From Candidatus Gastranaerophilales bacterium (lineage in GTDB: Bacteria; Cyanobacteriota; Vampirovibrionia; Gastranaerophilales; Gastranaerophilaceae), in contig CAJOKJ010000006.1 in NCBI GenBank assembly GCA_905235155.1, positions 1-56,517 of the forward strand: a stretch of 56,517 nucleotides of DNA, read 5' to 3'. The translations under genes and the position numbers were made by a program. This document shows positions 8,538 through 18,610 of this stretch, in pieces (position 1 is the first letter of the stretch; the number at the start of each line of letters is the position of its first letter). The notes under the pieces are model-generated. The model saw only the letters and a program-made list of their open reading frames with translations, was not told where the DNA came from and made no database searches.

Positions 8538-10415
8538 TTAGTGTATCAAGTGCTTTTCAAGCATAACCATTAAAACACTCAAATCGGCAGGTTTTACACC
8601 ACCAATACGTGAAGCCTGAGCAAGCGTCGTAGGACGTATTTTTTCCAATTTTTCACGTGTTTCGGTTGAAATATGTAATATTTTTGAGTAATCAATATCT
8701 TTTGGGATTTTTATTTTTTCTAATTTGCCTGCATTATCAACTTGTGCTTCTTGACGCTTCAAATATCCGTCATATTTTAACAAAATTTCTATTTGCTCAT
8801 AAGTTTCTTTTGGTAAATTTAAATTTTTAGCATCATTATCCAATTCTTGAATAATTTTATATGAAATATTCGGACGTTTTAAAAGTTCTGATAATCTAAT
8901 ACCCTTATCAATATGTTCTCCATATTTAGCAAGAATTTCGTTTGTTTTTTCAGTTGCTTTTAATTTAGTATCTTTCAACCTTTGAACCTCAAGTTCAATA
9001 TTTTGTTGTTTATTCAAAAATCTTTGATATTGTTCTTCATCAAGAAGCCCCATTTTATGACCAATTTCCGAAAGTCTTGCATCTGCATTATCCTGTCGAA
9101 GTAATAATCTGTACTCAGAGCGAGAAGTAAGCATTCTATATGGTTCTTCAATGTCTTTTGTAACCAAATCGTCAATTAATGTACCAATATATGATGAACT
9201 TCTTGAAAGCTCCAGCATATCTGAATTGTTTAAATAATTTACGGCATTTATACCTGCAATTAAACCTTGTGCTGCTGCTTCTTCATAACCGCTTGTACCA
9301 TTAATTTGTCCTGCCATAAACAACCCCTTAACACGTTTTGTCATAAGTGAATGGGTATTTTGTACCGCAGGAACATAATCATATTCTACTGCGTATGCAG
9401 GTTTTATCACGTGTGCATTTTCAAGTCCGGGAAGCGTTCTAAGCATTTGAATTTGAACATCAGCAGGCAGACTGCTTGAAAATCCCTGTATATAAACCTC
9501 ATAAGTATTTAAACCTTCAGGTTCAATAAAAATGTGATGAGAAGGATTTGACGCAAATCTTACAATTTTATCCTCTATCGACGGACAATATCGAGGCCCG
9601 ATTGCGTGAATTAAACCCTGATACATAGGTGATTTATCAAGATTTGCTTTAATTATTTCGTGAGTTTTTTCATTTGTTTTTGTCAAATAACAAGGATATT
9701 GCTTTCTAATAGGTCTATCAAGTCTGAAGGAATAAAAACTTAATTCGTCATCGCCATTTTGAACAATCATTTTTGAATAATCAATAGTTCTACTGTCAAC
9801 TCTTTGCGGAGTCCCTGTTTTTAATCTTTTTATTATAAATCCCAAATCTATTAATGATTTTGATAAACCTTTTGCAGGCATTTCTCCTAATCTGCCGGCA
9901 GGATAAGAATTTAATCCTACCCAAATTTTTGCTTCCAGAGATGTGCCTGTTGTTAAAATTACAACAGGAGCTGAATATTCAATGCCATATTCATCAATTG
10001 CACCAACAATCTTATTTTCCTTTGTTAAAAGCTTTGTAATACAACATTGTTTAAGATAAATATTTTTTTCATTTTGAATAACATTACGCATATATTGCGT
10101 GTACTCTTTTTTATCAGATTGTGCTCTTAATGCTCTTACAGCAGGGCCTTTTGACATATTAAGAGTTTTCATTTGCAAATAAGTAGCATCAGCAGATACT
10201 CCCATTTGTCCGCCAAGTGCATCTATTTCACGTACAAGAGTAGATTTAGCAGGACCGCCAATTGCAGGATTACAAGGCATTAATGCAATGTTATCCATAT
10301 TCAAAGAACACAATAAAACTTTCAGACCTAATCTTGCAGAAGCAAGTGCTGCTTCACAGCCTGCATGACCGGCACCTACTACTATACAATCAAATTTATT
10401 ATTTAAGTAATTCAT
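8538..10415 (-). CDS. mnmG: tRNA uridine-34 5-carboxymethylaminomethyl modification enzyme MnmG
   Basis: A 625-residue FAD protein (GidA) that works with MnmE to make cmnm5U34 in tRNAs reading NNA/NNG codons. The FAD-binding [10 protein letters not shown] lies at about 14-23. The family signatures [22 protein letters not shown] and TGTSLEAK (approximately) and a complete C-terminal domain ending near [10 protein letters not shown] are present; length is normal. I place the start at ATG 10415, not at an upstream in-frame ATG at 10433, because TATAAT lies at 10427-10422, 6 nt before 10415, and the upstream ATG is inside the promoter. mnmE is not in the window. The gene diverges from the 10455 gene with only 39 nt between starts. 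Confidence 0.96.
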   Translation of the reverse strand: MNYLNNKFDCIVVGAGHAGCEAALASARLGLKVLLCSLNMDNIALMPCNPAIGGPAKSTLVREIDALGGQMGVSADATYLQMKTLNMSKGPAVRALRAQSDKKEYTQYMRNVIQNEKNIYLKQCCITKLLTKENKIVGAIDEYGIEYSAPVVILTTGTSLEAKIWVGLNSYPAGRLGEMPAKGLSKSLIDLGFIIKRLKTGTPQRVDSRTIDYSKMIVQNGDDELSFYSFRLDRPIRKQYPCYLTKTNEKTHEIIKANLDKSPMYQGLIHAIGPRYCPSIEDKIVRFASNPSHHIFIEPEGLNTYEVYIQGFSSSLPADVQIQMLRTLPGLENAHVIKPAYAVEYDYVPAVQNTHSLMTKRVKGLFMAGQINGTSGYEEAAAQGLIAGINAVNYLNNSDMLELSRSSSYIGTLIDDLVTKDIEEPYRMLTSRSEYRLLLRQDNADARLSEIGHKMGLLDEEQYQRFLNKQQNIELEVQRLKDTKLKATEKTNEILAKYGEHIDKGIRLSELLKRPNISYKIIQELDNDAKNLNLPKETYEQIEILLKYDGYLKRQEAQVDNAGKLEKIKIPKDIDYSKILHISTETREKLEKIRPTTLAQASRIGGVKPADLSVLMVMLEKHLIH

Positions 10416-10427
10416 AACTAAATTATA
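10416..10427 (-). promoter_or_regulatory. mnmG -10 box; predicted leaderless start
   Basis: On the minus strand TATAAT (10427-10422) and 6 nt (TTAGTT) precede the ATG at 10415. There is no Shine-Dalgarno site. Confidence 0.65.
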
Positions 10428-10439
10428 ATACAAAATTTA

Positions 10440-10454
10440 TGCTATAATTCATTT
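10440..10454 (+). promoter_or_regulatory. Extended -10 promoter of the 10455 gene; predicted leaderless start
   Basis: TGCTATAAT (TG 10440-10441, TATAAT 10443-10448) is an extended -10 element and ends 6 nt before the ATG at 10455. It is back to back with the mnmG promoter. Confidence 0.65.
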
Positions 10455-11057
10455 ATGAAAAAATTTACTTTTTTATTTATACTATTTTTGCTCATAAATC
10501 CTGCATTTGCTGATGACCCAATATTACAAGGGCTTGTGTCATTTGATTGGGCAAATAAAACGCAATTTGACAGAGATAAAAATATTGAAGATATAAAAAA
10601 TATTATTTATAAAGATGAGTTTATAAAAAAATATCCGAAAAATTCTTTAAAATTAATTTATAAAAATCATTTAAAAGACTATAAATTAAAACAACACTAC
10701 GAAGAAATAACCTCAGGGAAAAAGCAAAATGAAACCGAACGCCTTGCAGGATTTTACAGATTTAACGGAAAAGTTATGTATATGTATGGTATTCAGTATA
10801 ATAATGATAAATATACAACCTACTATTATGATATGATGGGCAATTTAAGATACATAGACAAAATGTCAAAAAATTACCCAAATTTTCCGTATTACTCTCA
10901 TCAATATCGCATAAACGGAGAACTTGCAGGCTCAATATACTTTACTGCGTATGATACACAATATGTTTTTAAAAATAAAAAGTTTAAAGGTGTATGGTTT
11001 AAAGACACAATGTTTGATTCAAAAGCAAACAAAATTATGACCCGGACAAATTATTAA
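10455..11057 (+). CDS. Secreted or periplasmic protein of unknown function
   Basis: A 200-residue protein with a clear signal peptide (MKKFTFLFILFLLINPAFA, cleavage near residue 19). The mature part is Lys/Asn/Tyr-rich, and its middle reads like short beta repeats around aromatic residues (YMYGIQYNN, YYYDMMGNLRYI, FKGVWFKD), loosely reminiscent of MORN or YD-like strands. I do not recognise a family. Start is ATG 10455, 6 nt after TATAAT. It converges on the AsmA-like gene with one base between the stops and no terminator. Confidence 0.75.
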   Translation: MKKFTFLFILFLLINPAFADDPILQGLVSFDWANKTQFDRDKNIEDIKNIIYKDEFIKKYPKNSLKLIYKNHLKDYKLKQHYEEITSGKKQNETERLAGFYRFNGKVMYMYGIQYNNDKYTTYYYDMMGNLRYIDKMSKNYPNFPYYSHQYRINGELAGSIYFTAYDTQYVFKNKKFKGVWFKDTMFDSKANKIMTRTNY

Positions 11058-11058
11058 T

Positions 11059-14000
11059 TTATTCTATCCAGCGGAAACTTTCAACATAATCATCACCGCT
11101 TATGTCGCCATGTATTTCAGCAGCAAACACTCTATATAATCTGTTTGTCAATTCAAGACCCGGAATTTTGTTAATTCCGTTTAAAAGTCCTTTATCCGAT
11201 GTATTATTTAAATCAACACCAGGAATAGTGTTAAATAAAGTGTTTAGAGATAAATTTCCGACAGGTCCTAAAATTGTTGATATTTTTCTTGATAATCTGC
11301 CAAATACATACATATCAGCAAATTTTGAAACAAGATTATACTCTCCTATAATGAATAAATTTAAATCTTTACTGTTTGATAAAATTTGAATTTTATCTGC
11401 AACACCTTTATTAATATCAATTGTACCTTTTATTTCGGAGAAAGAACCTGTTTTAAGAGGTGTAACAAGATTAATTAAATTATTTACAGATAATCCTGTA
11501 ATACCGCTCTTTACAAGATTTCCTGCTTTTAATAAATATTCAAGAGAACCCAATTTTGGCATTTTTCCGTCTTTTACTCTAAATGCAATATGCCCGGCAA
11601 GTGACTTAAAGCAATCAGATTGATTTTCTCCTTGACAGCTTACATTTAACTGTCCGTTCAAATTCCCGTATATTTGACCATCAAGTCCTGCAAGAGAATT
11701 TGCAAGCATATTTGCATCTATATCAATTGCATTTAAATTAAATTTAGACAATTTTGACTTAAAGTTGTAATTTATATATCCATCCATTTTACCATTTGCT
11801 AAATTGAAATTAAATCTATTGACTGTAAGATTACCTGTATCAAGAACAATATTTGCAGATAAATTTTTTGCAGAAGTAGTATTCACTATAACTTCTTCTG
11901 CAACAACGTGTAATTTTTTAATAATTAAATTATTTATATCAAACGATTCATTTTCAGACACATTTGTATCAGAAGGTTCAGAATAATCGTTTAAAGAGTT
12001 ATATATTGAATTTATGTTAATTTTACCTGCATCAATTTTTGCATTATTAATTACAAATGGTGCTTGAAAGCTATTTTTGGCTACAACATCAATTCTAAAA
12101 GAATTTTCAAAGGCATCCCCGATAAGGCTTGCAATAATAGAGTTATGTAAAAATCTTAGCGAAACATTTTTTATTGAAGCATCTAAAAAAGGAATATCAA
12201 CGTTAAATAATGCTAAATTACCTCTGATATCAGGTTTGGTTAATGGCCCATTTACAACAATATCAGAAGTAAAATAACCTTTTTTAATAAACGGTTTTTT
12301 AAATAAAATATTAAAAATTTTCACATCAGTAGGAACAAATGTAATAATTTTAAAATTATTAAACGAAAGCACTTTTCCAAAAATCAAATATCCGCTTGTT
12401 GATAGCTGTCTAATACGAGATTTGTTTTCCAGTATTTTATCATACAGAAAACTTTTAATAAAAAGCTTGTCTTTTTCAAGTACAAAATTTGATGAAATCT
12501 CAATAGGTAAATCATCACCACCCAAAGTTGCACCCATAAAATAGAGTTTTGCCAACTTATCCAAATGAAGACTCGACTTTATATTTAATCGGTCTAAATG
12601 TCCGTAAATTAACGATGACATTGACATATTTCCTTTAATTTTTAAAGGATAAAGTGATTTTGAGTTATAAATATAATCTAAAAACTTTTGATTTGGTCTT
12701 GAAAAAAGCGAAATATCAATATAAGGTTTAGTAAACGCATTTAATATCTTGCCGCCAAAAATAGACGGCATTGTGCCAATTTGAGCACTTACACGATTTA
12801 GATACACATCATTATTTTTAACATTTATTTGACCATTTATAATGGTAATCGGCAATTTTTCCGGTTTATAAATTAACTTACAATTTTTTAAAAAGATAGC
12901 ACCATTTGCTTTAATTTTATCAAATTCAATATTATTTACGTTGCCGTTATAACTTCCGTTAATTTCCGCATAAGAAGGATTTGTAGCATTTAAATCAGCA
13001 AATGCAAATAAATTGTTATTAAACGCACGAGCAAAATCATAAACTTTCACTCTGTCAGACTTAAATTTTAAATTAGCATTATCAGACTTGATATCTCCGA
13101 ATATTTTAATATTTGAATTACTTAAATTTGAATTTAAATTAAGATTTATATTAAAATCATTAAATTTAATTAAACCTGATATATTTTGAAAATAAACCAA
13201 AGAATTTGCAAGTTTAGTCTTTATTGAATGTAAACTTATATCACCTTTAACATGAACGTTTTTGCCAAAATCAAGATTATTTATATCTAGCAATTGACCA
13301 CTTATATTCAAATTTATATCAGCAGTACCTTCAGTATTTTTTAGCAATGATACAGAACTTAAATATTTTTTTAGCATTGGTGAAGTATTTACTATGTTTA
13401 ATAAATAGCCTGCATTTTGATTATGCAATTTAGAAACAAAATTAAACTTACCCTTTAAATTACAATCTCCGTCAATATAAACTTTTTTACCAAAAATATT
13501 CCCTTCTGCCAGATGAAAAACAGTATCGGTATCCTTAAAATTTAATACCGAAGAAGCATTGGTAAGTACCAAATTTGGTATATCATCAAAATTAACTGTT
13601 GCGTTATTTGTTCTAAAATAACCAAAAGTATGAGCATCTTTTTTAGTACCTTTAACAATCAAGTCTATATTACCATATCCACTAAACTTCATTATAGGAA
13701 CAGGTCCCAGTAAAAAATCAAACACTCTGTGTACAGGCATTAAAACACGCTCAGCTTCAGATAAACTAATGCTTGGTGTACTAGTAATGTGTAAATCTGC
13801 ATAGTGTTCATCATAGGCATCTATTTTACCTTTAACAGACACATATTGATTCAAATCAGTCGGCACAGATACGTTTAAATCCAATTTTTCACCGAAATAT
13901 TTTAATTTTATATCGGCATTTTTTGGAGCATTATGAATTGGTCTTTCTATATAGGCATCAGTAACGTTAACATCACCATATAGTTTTGGTCTTTTAAAAT

Positions 14001-15165
14001 TATTTTTTATGTCTAAATTAACATTTACATCTGCATGAAAATCTGCATCTTTTAAAATTGAAATATAAATGTCCGATAATTTATCCAACTTGTTACAATA
14101 TGGCATTATATCAATTAAATCTGTTGCTCTGGCATTATTAATTTTTAGATTTAAATTAGGTACAGGATTTTTTGAATCAATTCTATTCACGAACCCGCCT
14201 AATTTAATTATCGTATTTGGTAAAATTAAGTCAAAGACAGAAATATCAAGCCTTGAGCCTTGTAGTAAATATTCAGAATTTAATTGCAGTTTTTTAGAAT
14301 AGCTGTAATCTTTTTCAAAAAATTTTGATTTAATATAAATATTATCAAACAATATTGTTGATACGTACTGTTTTTTATCGTCTATAAATTTATCAGAGTG
14401 AATATCAAAATGTAAAACACCTCTGATATCAGAAATATCTCCATGTGTCAAATATTTAATATAATTTGCAAAATCTGAAAAATCTAAGTTTGCAGCAGAA
14501 ATGGAAATATTTGGAGGATAGTCGTCTAAATGATTGTTAAAAGGTAATTTGGTATCAATATCAATTATAATTGGAACTCTTTTATTTTTTGATATAACAT
14601 CAAAGTTCGCAGATAAGTCTAAATACTTCTTGTCAGCATATTTATCAATATTAAAATATTTGCCGTCAATTACTATTTTAGAATTTTTTATCGTATCATT
14701 TAAATTGAAATTAAAATCATTAATATAAATCCTTGAATTTGAAATATTTAAATCCAATTTTTTATCTACATCAACAAGATATTCACCAATGCTCAAATTA
14801 AGTTTATCATCGCAATATAAATCCATATAAATATTTTTTGCACTAAAATATCTTATATGAGTTTTTTTTAGAATTAAAGGTAAAATTGATATTTTTATTA
14901 CAGGCTCATCAACACGAAGTGCGTCAGATTTATCACTGTTGAAAATAATAAACTTGTCAGCCTTAATCCATATTGAAGGTAAATATCCCATTTTAAAAAC
15001 AGGCTTTTCTAATTTTACATTGTAACCATATTCTTGCTTAATGAATCTCGATAATATAGGACTAAAATCTTCAAGATTCATTAGCTTAGGTAATGCAATA
15101 TAATAAAGTGCATAGCAAATGACAAATGAAAATATTACAACTAATACCCTTAAACGCTTCCCCAT
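11059..15165 (-). CDS. AsmA-like giant envelope protein (bridge-like lipid-transport superfamily candidate)
   Basis: A 1368-residue protein with one N-terminal membrane helix (about 4-22 from the start chosen here) and a long beta-rich, Asn/Lys/Asp-rich periplasmic body with repeated D-x-N-hydrophobic strands. The C-terminal ~200 residues (GNLNGQLN ... GSFSEIKGTIDINKG ... GEYNL) match the AsmA/YhdP-type C-terminal domain. Known relatives span the periplasm and move phospholipids to the outer membrane, so this supports a diderm cell. Start is placed at ATG 15165 (MGKRLRV), 6 nt after TATAAT; an upstream in-frame ATG at 15183 lies before the -10 box. It is a single gene. Confidence 0.82.
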   Translation of the reverse strand: MGKRLRVLVVIFSFVICYALYYIALPKLMNLEDFSPILSRFIKQEYGYNVKLEKPVFKMGYLPSIWIKADKFIIFNSDKSDALRVDEPVIKISILPLILKKTHIRYFSAKNIYMDLYCDDKLNLSIGEYLVDVDKKLDLNISNSRIYINDFNFNLNDTIKNSKIVIDGKYFNIDKYADKKYLDLSANFDVISKNKRVPIIIDIDTKLPFNNHLDDYPPNISISAANLDFSDFANYIKYLTHGDISDIRGVLHFDIHSDKFIDDKKQYVSTILFDNIYIKSKFFEKDYSYSKKLQLNSEYLLQGSRLDISVFDLILPNTIIKLGGFVNRIDSKNPVPNLNLKINNARATDLIDIMPYCNKLDKLSDIYISILKDADFHADVNVNLDIKNNFKRPKLYGDVNVTDAYIERPIHNAPKNADIKLKYFGEKLDLNVSVPTDLNQYVSVKGKIDAYDEHYADLHITSTPSISLSEAERVLMPVHRVFDFLLGPVPIMKFSGYGNIDLIVKGTKKDAHTFGYFRTNNATVNFDDIPNLVLTNASSVLNFKDTDTVFHLAEGNIFGKKVYIDGDCNLKGKFNFVSKLHNQNAGYLLNIVNTSPMLKKYLSSVSLLKNTEGTADINLNISGQLLDINNLDFGKNVHVKGDISLHSIKTKLANSLVYFQNISGLIKFNDFNINLNLNSNLSNSNIKIFGDIKSDNANLKFKSDRVKVYDFARAFNNNLFAFADLNATNPSYAEINGSYNGNVNNIEFDKIKANGAIFLKNCKLIYKPEKLPITIINGQINVKNNDVYLNRVSAQIGTMPSIFGGKILNAFTKPYIDISLFSRPNQKFLDYIYNSKSLYPLKIKGNMSMSSLIYGHLDRLNIKSSLHLDKLAKLYFMGATLGGDDLPIEISSNFVLEKDKLFIKSFLYDKILENKSRIRQLSTSGYLIFGKVLSFNNFKIITFVPTDVKIFNILFKKPFIKKGYFTSDIVVNGPLTKPDIRGNLALFNVDIPFLDASIKNVSLRFLHNSIIASLIGDAFENSFRIDVVAKNSFQAPFVINNAKIDAGKININSIYNSLNDYSEPSDTNVSENESFDINNLIIKKLHVVAEEVIVNTTSAKNLSANIVLDTGNLTVNRFNFNLANGKMDGYINYNFKSKLSKFNLNAIDIDANMLANSLAGLDGQIYGNLNGQLNVSCQGENQSDCFKSLAGHIAFRVKDGKMPKLGSLEYLLKAGNLVKSGITGLSVNNLINLVTPLKTGSFSEIKGTIDINKGVADKIQILSNSKDLNLFIIGEYNLVSKFADMYVFGRLSRKISTILGPVGNLSLNTLFNTIPGVDLNNTSDKGLLNGINKIPGLELTNRLYRVFAAEIHGDISGDDYVESFRWIE

Positions 15166-15199
15166 GCTTAAATTATAACGCAAAAAATACCGTTATCAA
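15166..15199 (-). promoter_or_regulatory. Promoter of the AsmA-like gene; predicted leaderless start
   Basis: On the minus strand TTGATA (15199-15194), a 16-nt spacer and TATAAT (15177-15172) are followed by 6 nt (TTAAGC) and the ATG at 15165. Confidence 0.7.
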
Positions 15200-15203
15200 G
15201 TCA

Positions 15204-16466
15204 TTATAAGATATTATTCAAAAATTTAGCCACAGCGACACCCATAGAAAAACAGCTGGGTATAATTCTTAATGCCCCCTGAGAATAAAAGTCCGCAGAT
15301 AAACAACGACCTATAACAAAAAGATTATCTATATCAGCAGATATAAGTGCTTCAATAGGAAGTTGATATTCCTGCATAAAATGTTCTAAAACTGAACTAT
15401 CTTTTTTATTTGAATGAACATCAACCGGATAATTTGAAATTAATGCATAATTGTCAAATTTTTTACCTGATTTTAAATCGTTAATCGTATAAACATACTT
15501 ACCCACAATGCGTCTTGATGTTCTTATACCCAAGCTGTCTGCGATATCAGAAATATAAGCGTTATCAAAGCCCTTAAAATATTTTTTACAAAAATCTGTA
15601 AGACGCAAAATAGCCAAACGACCCTTTATTAAAGCCTCTGAATAAGCATTAACATCAAGAGGATTAATATTATCATCAAAATAAATTCTTGGACAGTTAA
15701 AAGCAATGGTATCAGGCATATTTGGAACAGTAAAAATTTGAAAATAATTTCTGTCTTCATCTTCTATAATACCATCTTTTACACCTTTATCAAAATAAGG
15801 TTTCAATGCCCATTTTTTATCGTTATCCCAAGTGTATGCCGTTGATAAGTGTATCTGTCCGCCAATTTCTGCTACTGTTGTAACATTTCTGTCATTATCA
15901 ATTTTAAGCAACCAATCAGCAAATAACCTTGTATCTACTCCACCCATCATGAAACGCAAATTAGTAGGCTGATTTTCATTTGGTTGATTTAAAAAATTAC
16001 AATTTGCAATAAATCCTAAATCACAATTGCCTGTTGCATCAATAAAATATTTCGCTTCGATAGGTGTCGATAACATTTTTGATTTTAGATATAACTTATT
16101 GATATGTCTTAACGATATATTTACGGAATCTAAAACAGAATCATAAAAAATTTTAACATTAGCATCTTTCATCAACTCATCAAAGACAATTTTTGCAATT
16201 TGAGGATTAAACCAACCGTTGTTGCCATCAGAATATGTAATAGAAGAATTATACTTTTTCATTTTTGTAAGAAAAGTTGTTAGAAACTCATTATTTATAC
16301 TATTTTCAGAGGTTTTCATCATCGGAGTAACAAGTGATGATGTCATAGAACCGCCAAGAAAAGTATTTTTTTCAATAATTAAAACTTTTTTACCATATTT
16401 GCCAAGCATATAAGCGGCAGAACAGCCTGCGGTACCGCCACCAACTATAACTACATCATATTTCAT
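15204..16466 (-). CDS. FAD-dependent oxidoreductase (FAD_oxidored family)
   Basis: A 420-residue flavoprotein. The N-terminal Rossmann motif is VVIVGGGTAGCSAAYMLG, with a GG-doublet (FLGGSMTSS) after the first strand-helix-strand. The C-terminal FAD motif is NLFVIGRCLSADFYSQGALR. The substrate is unknown. The start is ATG 16466 (MKYDVV) with GGGAGAT 4 nt upstream; the frame also has an ATG 21 nt earlier without a good site. The gene overlaps the end of the upstream methyltransferase by 11 nt, so the two are translationally coupled. With a MnmC/MnmD-like partner it could supply the oxidase step of wobble-uridine modification, but that is inference. Confidence 0.8.
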   Translation of the reverse strand: MKYDVVIVGGGTAGCSAAYMLGKYGKKVLIIEKNTFLGGSMTSSLVTPMMKTSENSINNEFLTTFLTKMKKYNSSITYSDGNNGWFNPQIAKIVFDELMKDANVKIFYDSVLDSVNISLRHINKLYLKSKMLSTPIEAKYFIDATGNCDLGFIANCNFLNQPNENQPTNLRFMMGGVDTRLFADWLLKIDNDRNVTTVAEIGGQIHLSTAYTWDNDKKWALKPYFDKGVKDGIIEDEDRNYFQIFTVPNMPDTIAFNCPRIYFDDNINPLDVNAYSEALIKGRLAILRLTDFCKKYFKGFDNAYISDIADSLGIRTSRRIVGKYVYTINDLKSGKKFDNYALISNYPVDVHSNKKDSSVLEHFMQEYQLPIEALISADIDNLFVIGRCLSADFYSQGALRIIPSCFSMGVAVAKFLNNIL

Positions 16467-17790
16467 TTTTATCTCCCTTAAAATCATTAATATACTTTGT
16501 AGCAGAAATTAAAGTACTTTCGTTAAAATCATTTATTCTTCTTTGTAAAATTATTTCATTTGAGTCATTAAGATTTTTATCACTATACATTATTCCTGCT
16601 CTTGTATTAAGTAATCCATATTCATATTTGGATAATTTATATTTAATCAAATCTGCATTTTTCACCGCAATAGTACCTGTATACCTGTTCTCATTATCGT
16701 TATATATTTTTCCAATATAAAAATTATTTTTTATAAAAGCATTTCTTACGGCAGGAGAATTTGAATATGTCAAAATTTTACCATTCTCAGATAAGTGCGA
16801 ATATAAAAGTTTAAAAAAATCAAAAGTCCAAAGATTTGGACATTTTTTAGGTGAAAAAGCATCTAAAAAAATGAAATCATATATTTCATCATTTGATAAT
16901 AAAAAATGTCTTGCATCATCAATAATACCATTAAATGATATTTCGTTATTTTCTAGTACTTTTAGTGTATTTTTATAACTTTTTGATATATACTTATAAT
17001 ATATATTATGTAAAAAAGACATTTTATTTGATTGGGGTAAGCAAATACCCTTAGAAGAAATATAAAATTTCATAAAATGCCTCATATCCTCACTTATAAA
17101 ATTATGCCATTTTTTACTTTTAATTAATTCACAAAATGTTTCTGACAAATACTCTTGACCGTATTTATCAACAATAGACATCAGTATTAGCAGATTAACT
17201 TCATTTTTAAGTTTATATTTAGATTTAAATTTTTTGCCACTATAAATATATTTGTCTACTTTATCAATGCCTGTCATTCTTTGTCTTAAAAATGCAGTAC
17301 ATGTTTTTAATAATGGTGATAATTTCATTAAATTTTCATTAACATCAATTGCATCAATTTTGATTTTTAATTTATCACATTTTTTTTCTCTATTTATTAT
17401 TTTTTTAAAAAATTTTTTCTTTAAAATATTATTAGAATATATCGAAAAGTTATATTTTAATTTATTTATTTTATTGGTATCTATCTTATCGCTATATTTA
17501 TTATTAAAATTATTATCAGTATGTATCGTTTCGTTATTTTCTGTAAGAAAAACATTTTTTGAAAAAATTTCGTTTAAAAAAACTTTTGAATTATATCCAA
17601 TTCCAAAACATAAGTCTAAAATTTTAATTTCATTGTTATCTTTAAAAAAATAATTAAAATTTGCAGGCAAAACAAATTTATCATAGGCCTCACTCAACGC
17701 ACCATAAACAGAGTGAAAAATATCGTTATCATCTATGCTATACAGTCCAACAGAGCCATCATTTGTATAAAACGGTATAATATTATCCAT
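16456..17790 (-). CDS. MnmC/MnmD-like tRNA wobble-uridine methyltransferase with a large insertion
   Basis: A 444-residue class I SAM methyltransferase. The start carries the family pattern YTNDGSVGLYS ... FHSVYGALSEAYDKF, then motif I ILDLCFGIGYNS (about 57-68), and later FIFLDAFSPKKCPNLWT (about 307-322), the signature of MnmC(m)/MnmD, which methylates nm5U34 to mnm5U34. Typical stand-alone members are about 230-300 residues. Here residues about 75-285 are an unusually Lys/Asn-rich insertion of uncertain fold. The start is ATG 17790, 6 nt after TATAAT. It is coupled to the FAD oxidoreductase downstream. mnmG, which makes the precursor modification, is 7 kb away. Confidence 0.78.
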   Translation of the reverse strand: MDNIIPFYTNDGSVGLYSIDDNDIFHSVYGALSEAYDKFVLPANFNYFFKDNNEIKILDLCFGIGYNSKVFLNEIFSKNVFLTENNETIHTDNNFNNKYSDKIDTNKINKLKYNFSIYSNNILKKKFFKKIINREKKCDKLKIKIDAIDVNENLMKLSPLLKTCTAFLRQRMTGIDKVDKYIYSGKKFKSKYKLKNEVNLLILMSIVDKYGQEYLSETFCELIKSKKWHNFISEDMRHFMKFYISSKGICLPQSNKMSFLHNIYYKYISKSYKNTLKVLENNEISFNGIIDDARHFLLSNDEIYDFIFLDAFSPKKCPNLWTFDFFKLLYSHLSENGKILTYSNSPAVRNAFIKNNFYIGKIYNDNENRYTGTIAVKNADLIKYKLSKYEYGLLNTRAGIMYSDKNLNDSNEIILQRRINDFNESTLISATKYINDFKGDKNEI

Positions 17791-17802
17791 AGTGTTATTA
17801 TA
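17791..17802 (-). promoter_or_regulatory. -10 box of the methyltransferase operon; predicted leaderless start
   Basis: On the minus strand TATAAT (17802-17797) and 6 nt (AACACT) precede the ATG at 17790. No convincing -35. Confidence 0.6.
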
Positions 17803-17840
17803 CCTTATATGCCTGACAAGTTACAGAAATTAATATATAT

Positions 17841-18572
17841 TTACAAGTGTCGTTTTTCAGGATTTATAAGCATTTGAGCCAGTTTTTCAGCACCTTCAAA
17901 CTGTCTTTTTTCAAGTATTGCAACTGCTGAAGTTTTATCATAATCTATCATTCTATGTTCAATTGTTATATTTCCGTTATTAATATCTGCAATTACGTAA
18001 CACGCTTTTGGATTTTCAGTAAATGGTCTTCCTACACTTCCATCGTTTACAACCGTAACTTTTGAATTAGTTTGATAACCGCATGGAATATGGGTATGAC
18101 CGCAAAATACAACATCAGCATCAACTTCATTGAAGATATCTTCTATTACATTCATGTCCATATTCGGAAAAATGTTTTCATTATTTCGTCTTGGAGAACC
18201 ATGTACTAATAATATTTTAAGACCTTCAAGTTCAACACATTTGTTTATAGGTAAATTTTTCAAATATTTTTTATTTTCGTCAGAAATTTCTTTTACATCC
18301 TGCTCAAGTGCATTTGCCATAATACTTGCACCTGCTTTTACCGCATTATATACATCATCTGAATAAAATGCAATCATTTCATCAGTATTACCTTGAATTA
18401 CAGTCCAATCTTGAGTTCTAACAAAATCAATTGTTTTATTTGGTTCCGGTCCTGCCATTGCCAAATCGCCCAAACAAAAAACTCTCTCAACTTTAAACTG
18501 TTTCATATCTTCCAAAACTGCCCTCAAGGCAAACATATTTCCGTGAATATCAGATAATACTGCTATTTTCAT
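17841..18572 (-). CDS. YfcE/MJ0936-type metallophosphoesterase
   Basis: A 243-residue calcineurin-like phosphoesterase. It carries the metal-ligand series SDIHGN (7-12), CLGDLAMAGP, QGNTDE, VHGSPR and CGHTH, and then the VVNDGSVGRP signature of the small phosphodiesterase subgroup. The likely substrate is a phosphodiester or nucleotide, but it cannot be assigned. The start is ATG 18572 (MKIAVL) with AGAGGT 5-6 nt upstream; the long upstream in-frame extension lacks family similarity. A TATAAT on the minus strand (18605-18600) gives a short leader. It diverges from ispG, and the two promoters overlap. Confidence 0.9.
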   Translation of the reverse strand: MKIAVLSDIHGNMFALRAVLEDMKQFKVERVFCLGDLAMAGPEPNKTIDFVRTQDWTVIQGNTDEMIAFYSDDVYNAVKAGASIMANALEQDVKEISDENKKYLKNLPINKCVELEGLKILLVHGSPRRNNENIFPNMDMNVIEDIFNEVDADVVFCGHTHIPCGYQTNSKVTVVNDGSVGRPFTENPKACYVIADINNGNITIEHRMIDYDKTSAVAILEKRQFEGAEKLAQMLINPEKRHL

Positions 18573-18598
18573 ATATACCTCTTTTAATATTTTAGTGA

Positions 18599-18610
18599 TA
18601 TTATAATTGT
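18599..18610 (+). promoter_or_regulatory. ispG -10 box; predicted leaderless start
   Basis: TATTAT (18599-18604) lies 6 nt before the ATG at 18611. An alternative TATAAT at 18602-18607 would leave only 3 nt. It overlaps the minus-strand TATAAT of the phosphoesterase gene. Confidence 0.55.

Noticed and set aside
8206-8540. A CRISPR array or riboswitch in the 8.2-8.5 kb gap
   Set aside because: No regularly spaced direct repeats are present and no known aptamer core is recognisable; only inverted repeats are seen.
10416-10433. Upstream in-frame start for MnmG at 10433
   Set aside because: The -10 box lies between it and 10415, and the six added residues (MYYNLV) are not part of the family.
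11102-14728. Several plus-strand open frames inside the AsmA-like gene
   Set aside because: They are antisense shadows without ribosome sites or family features.
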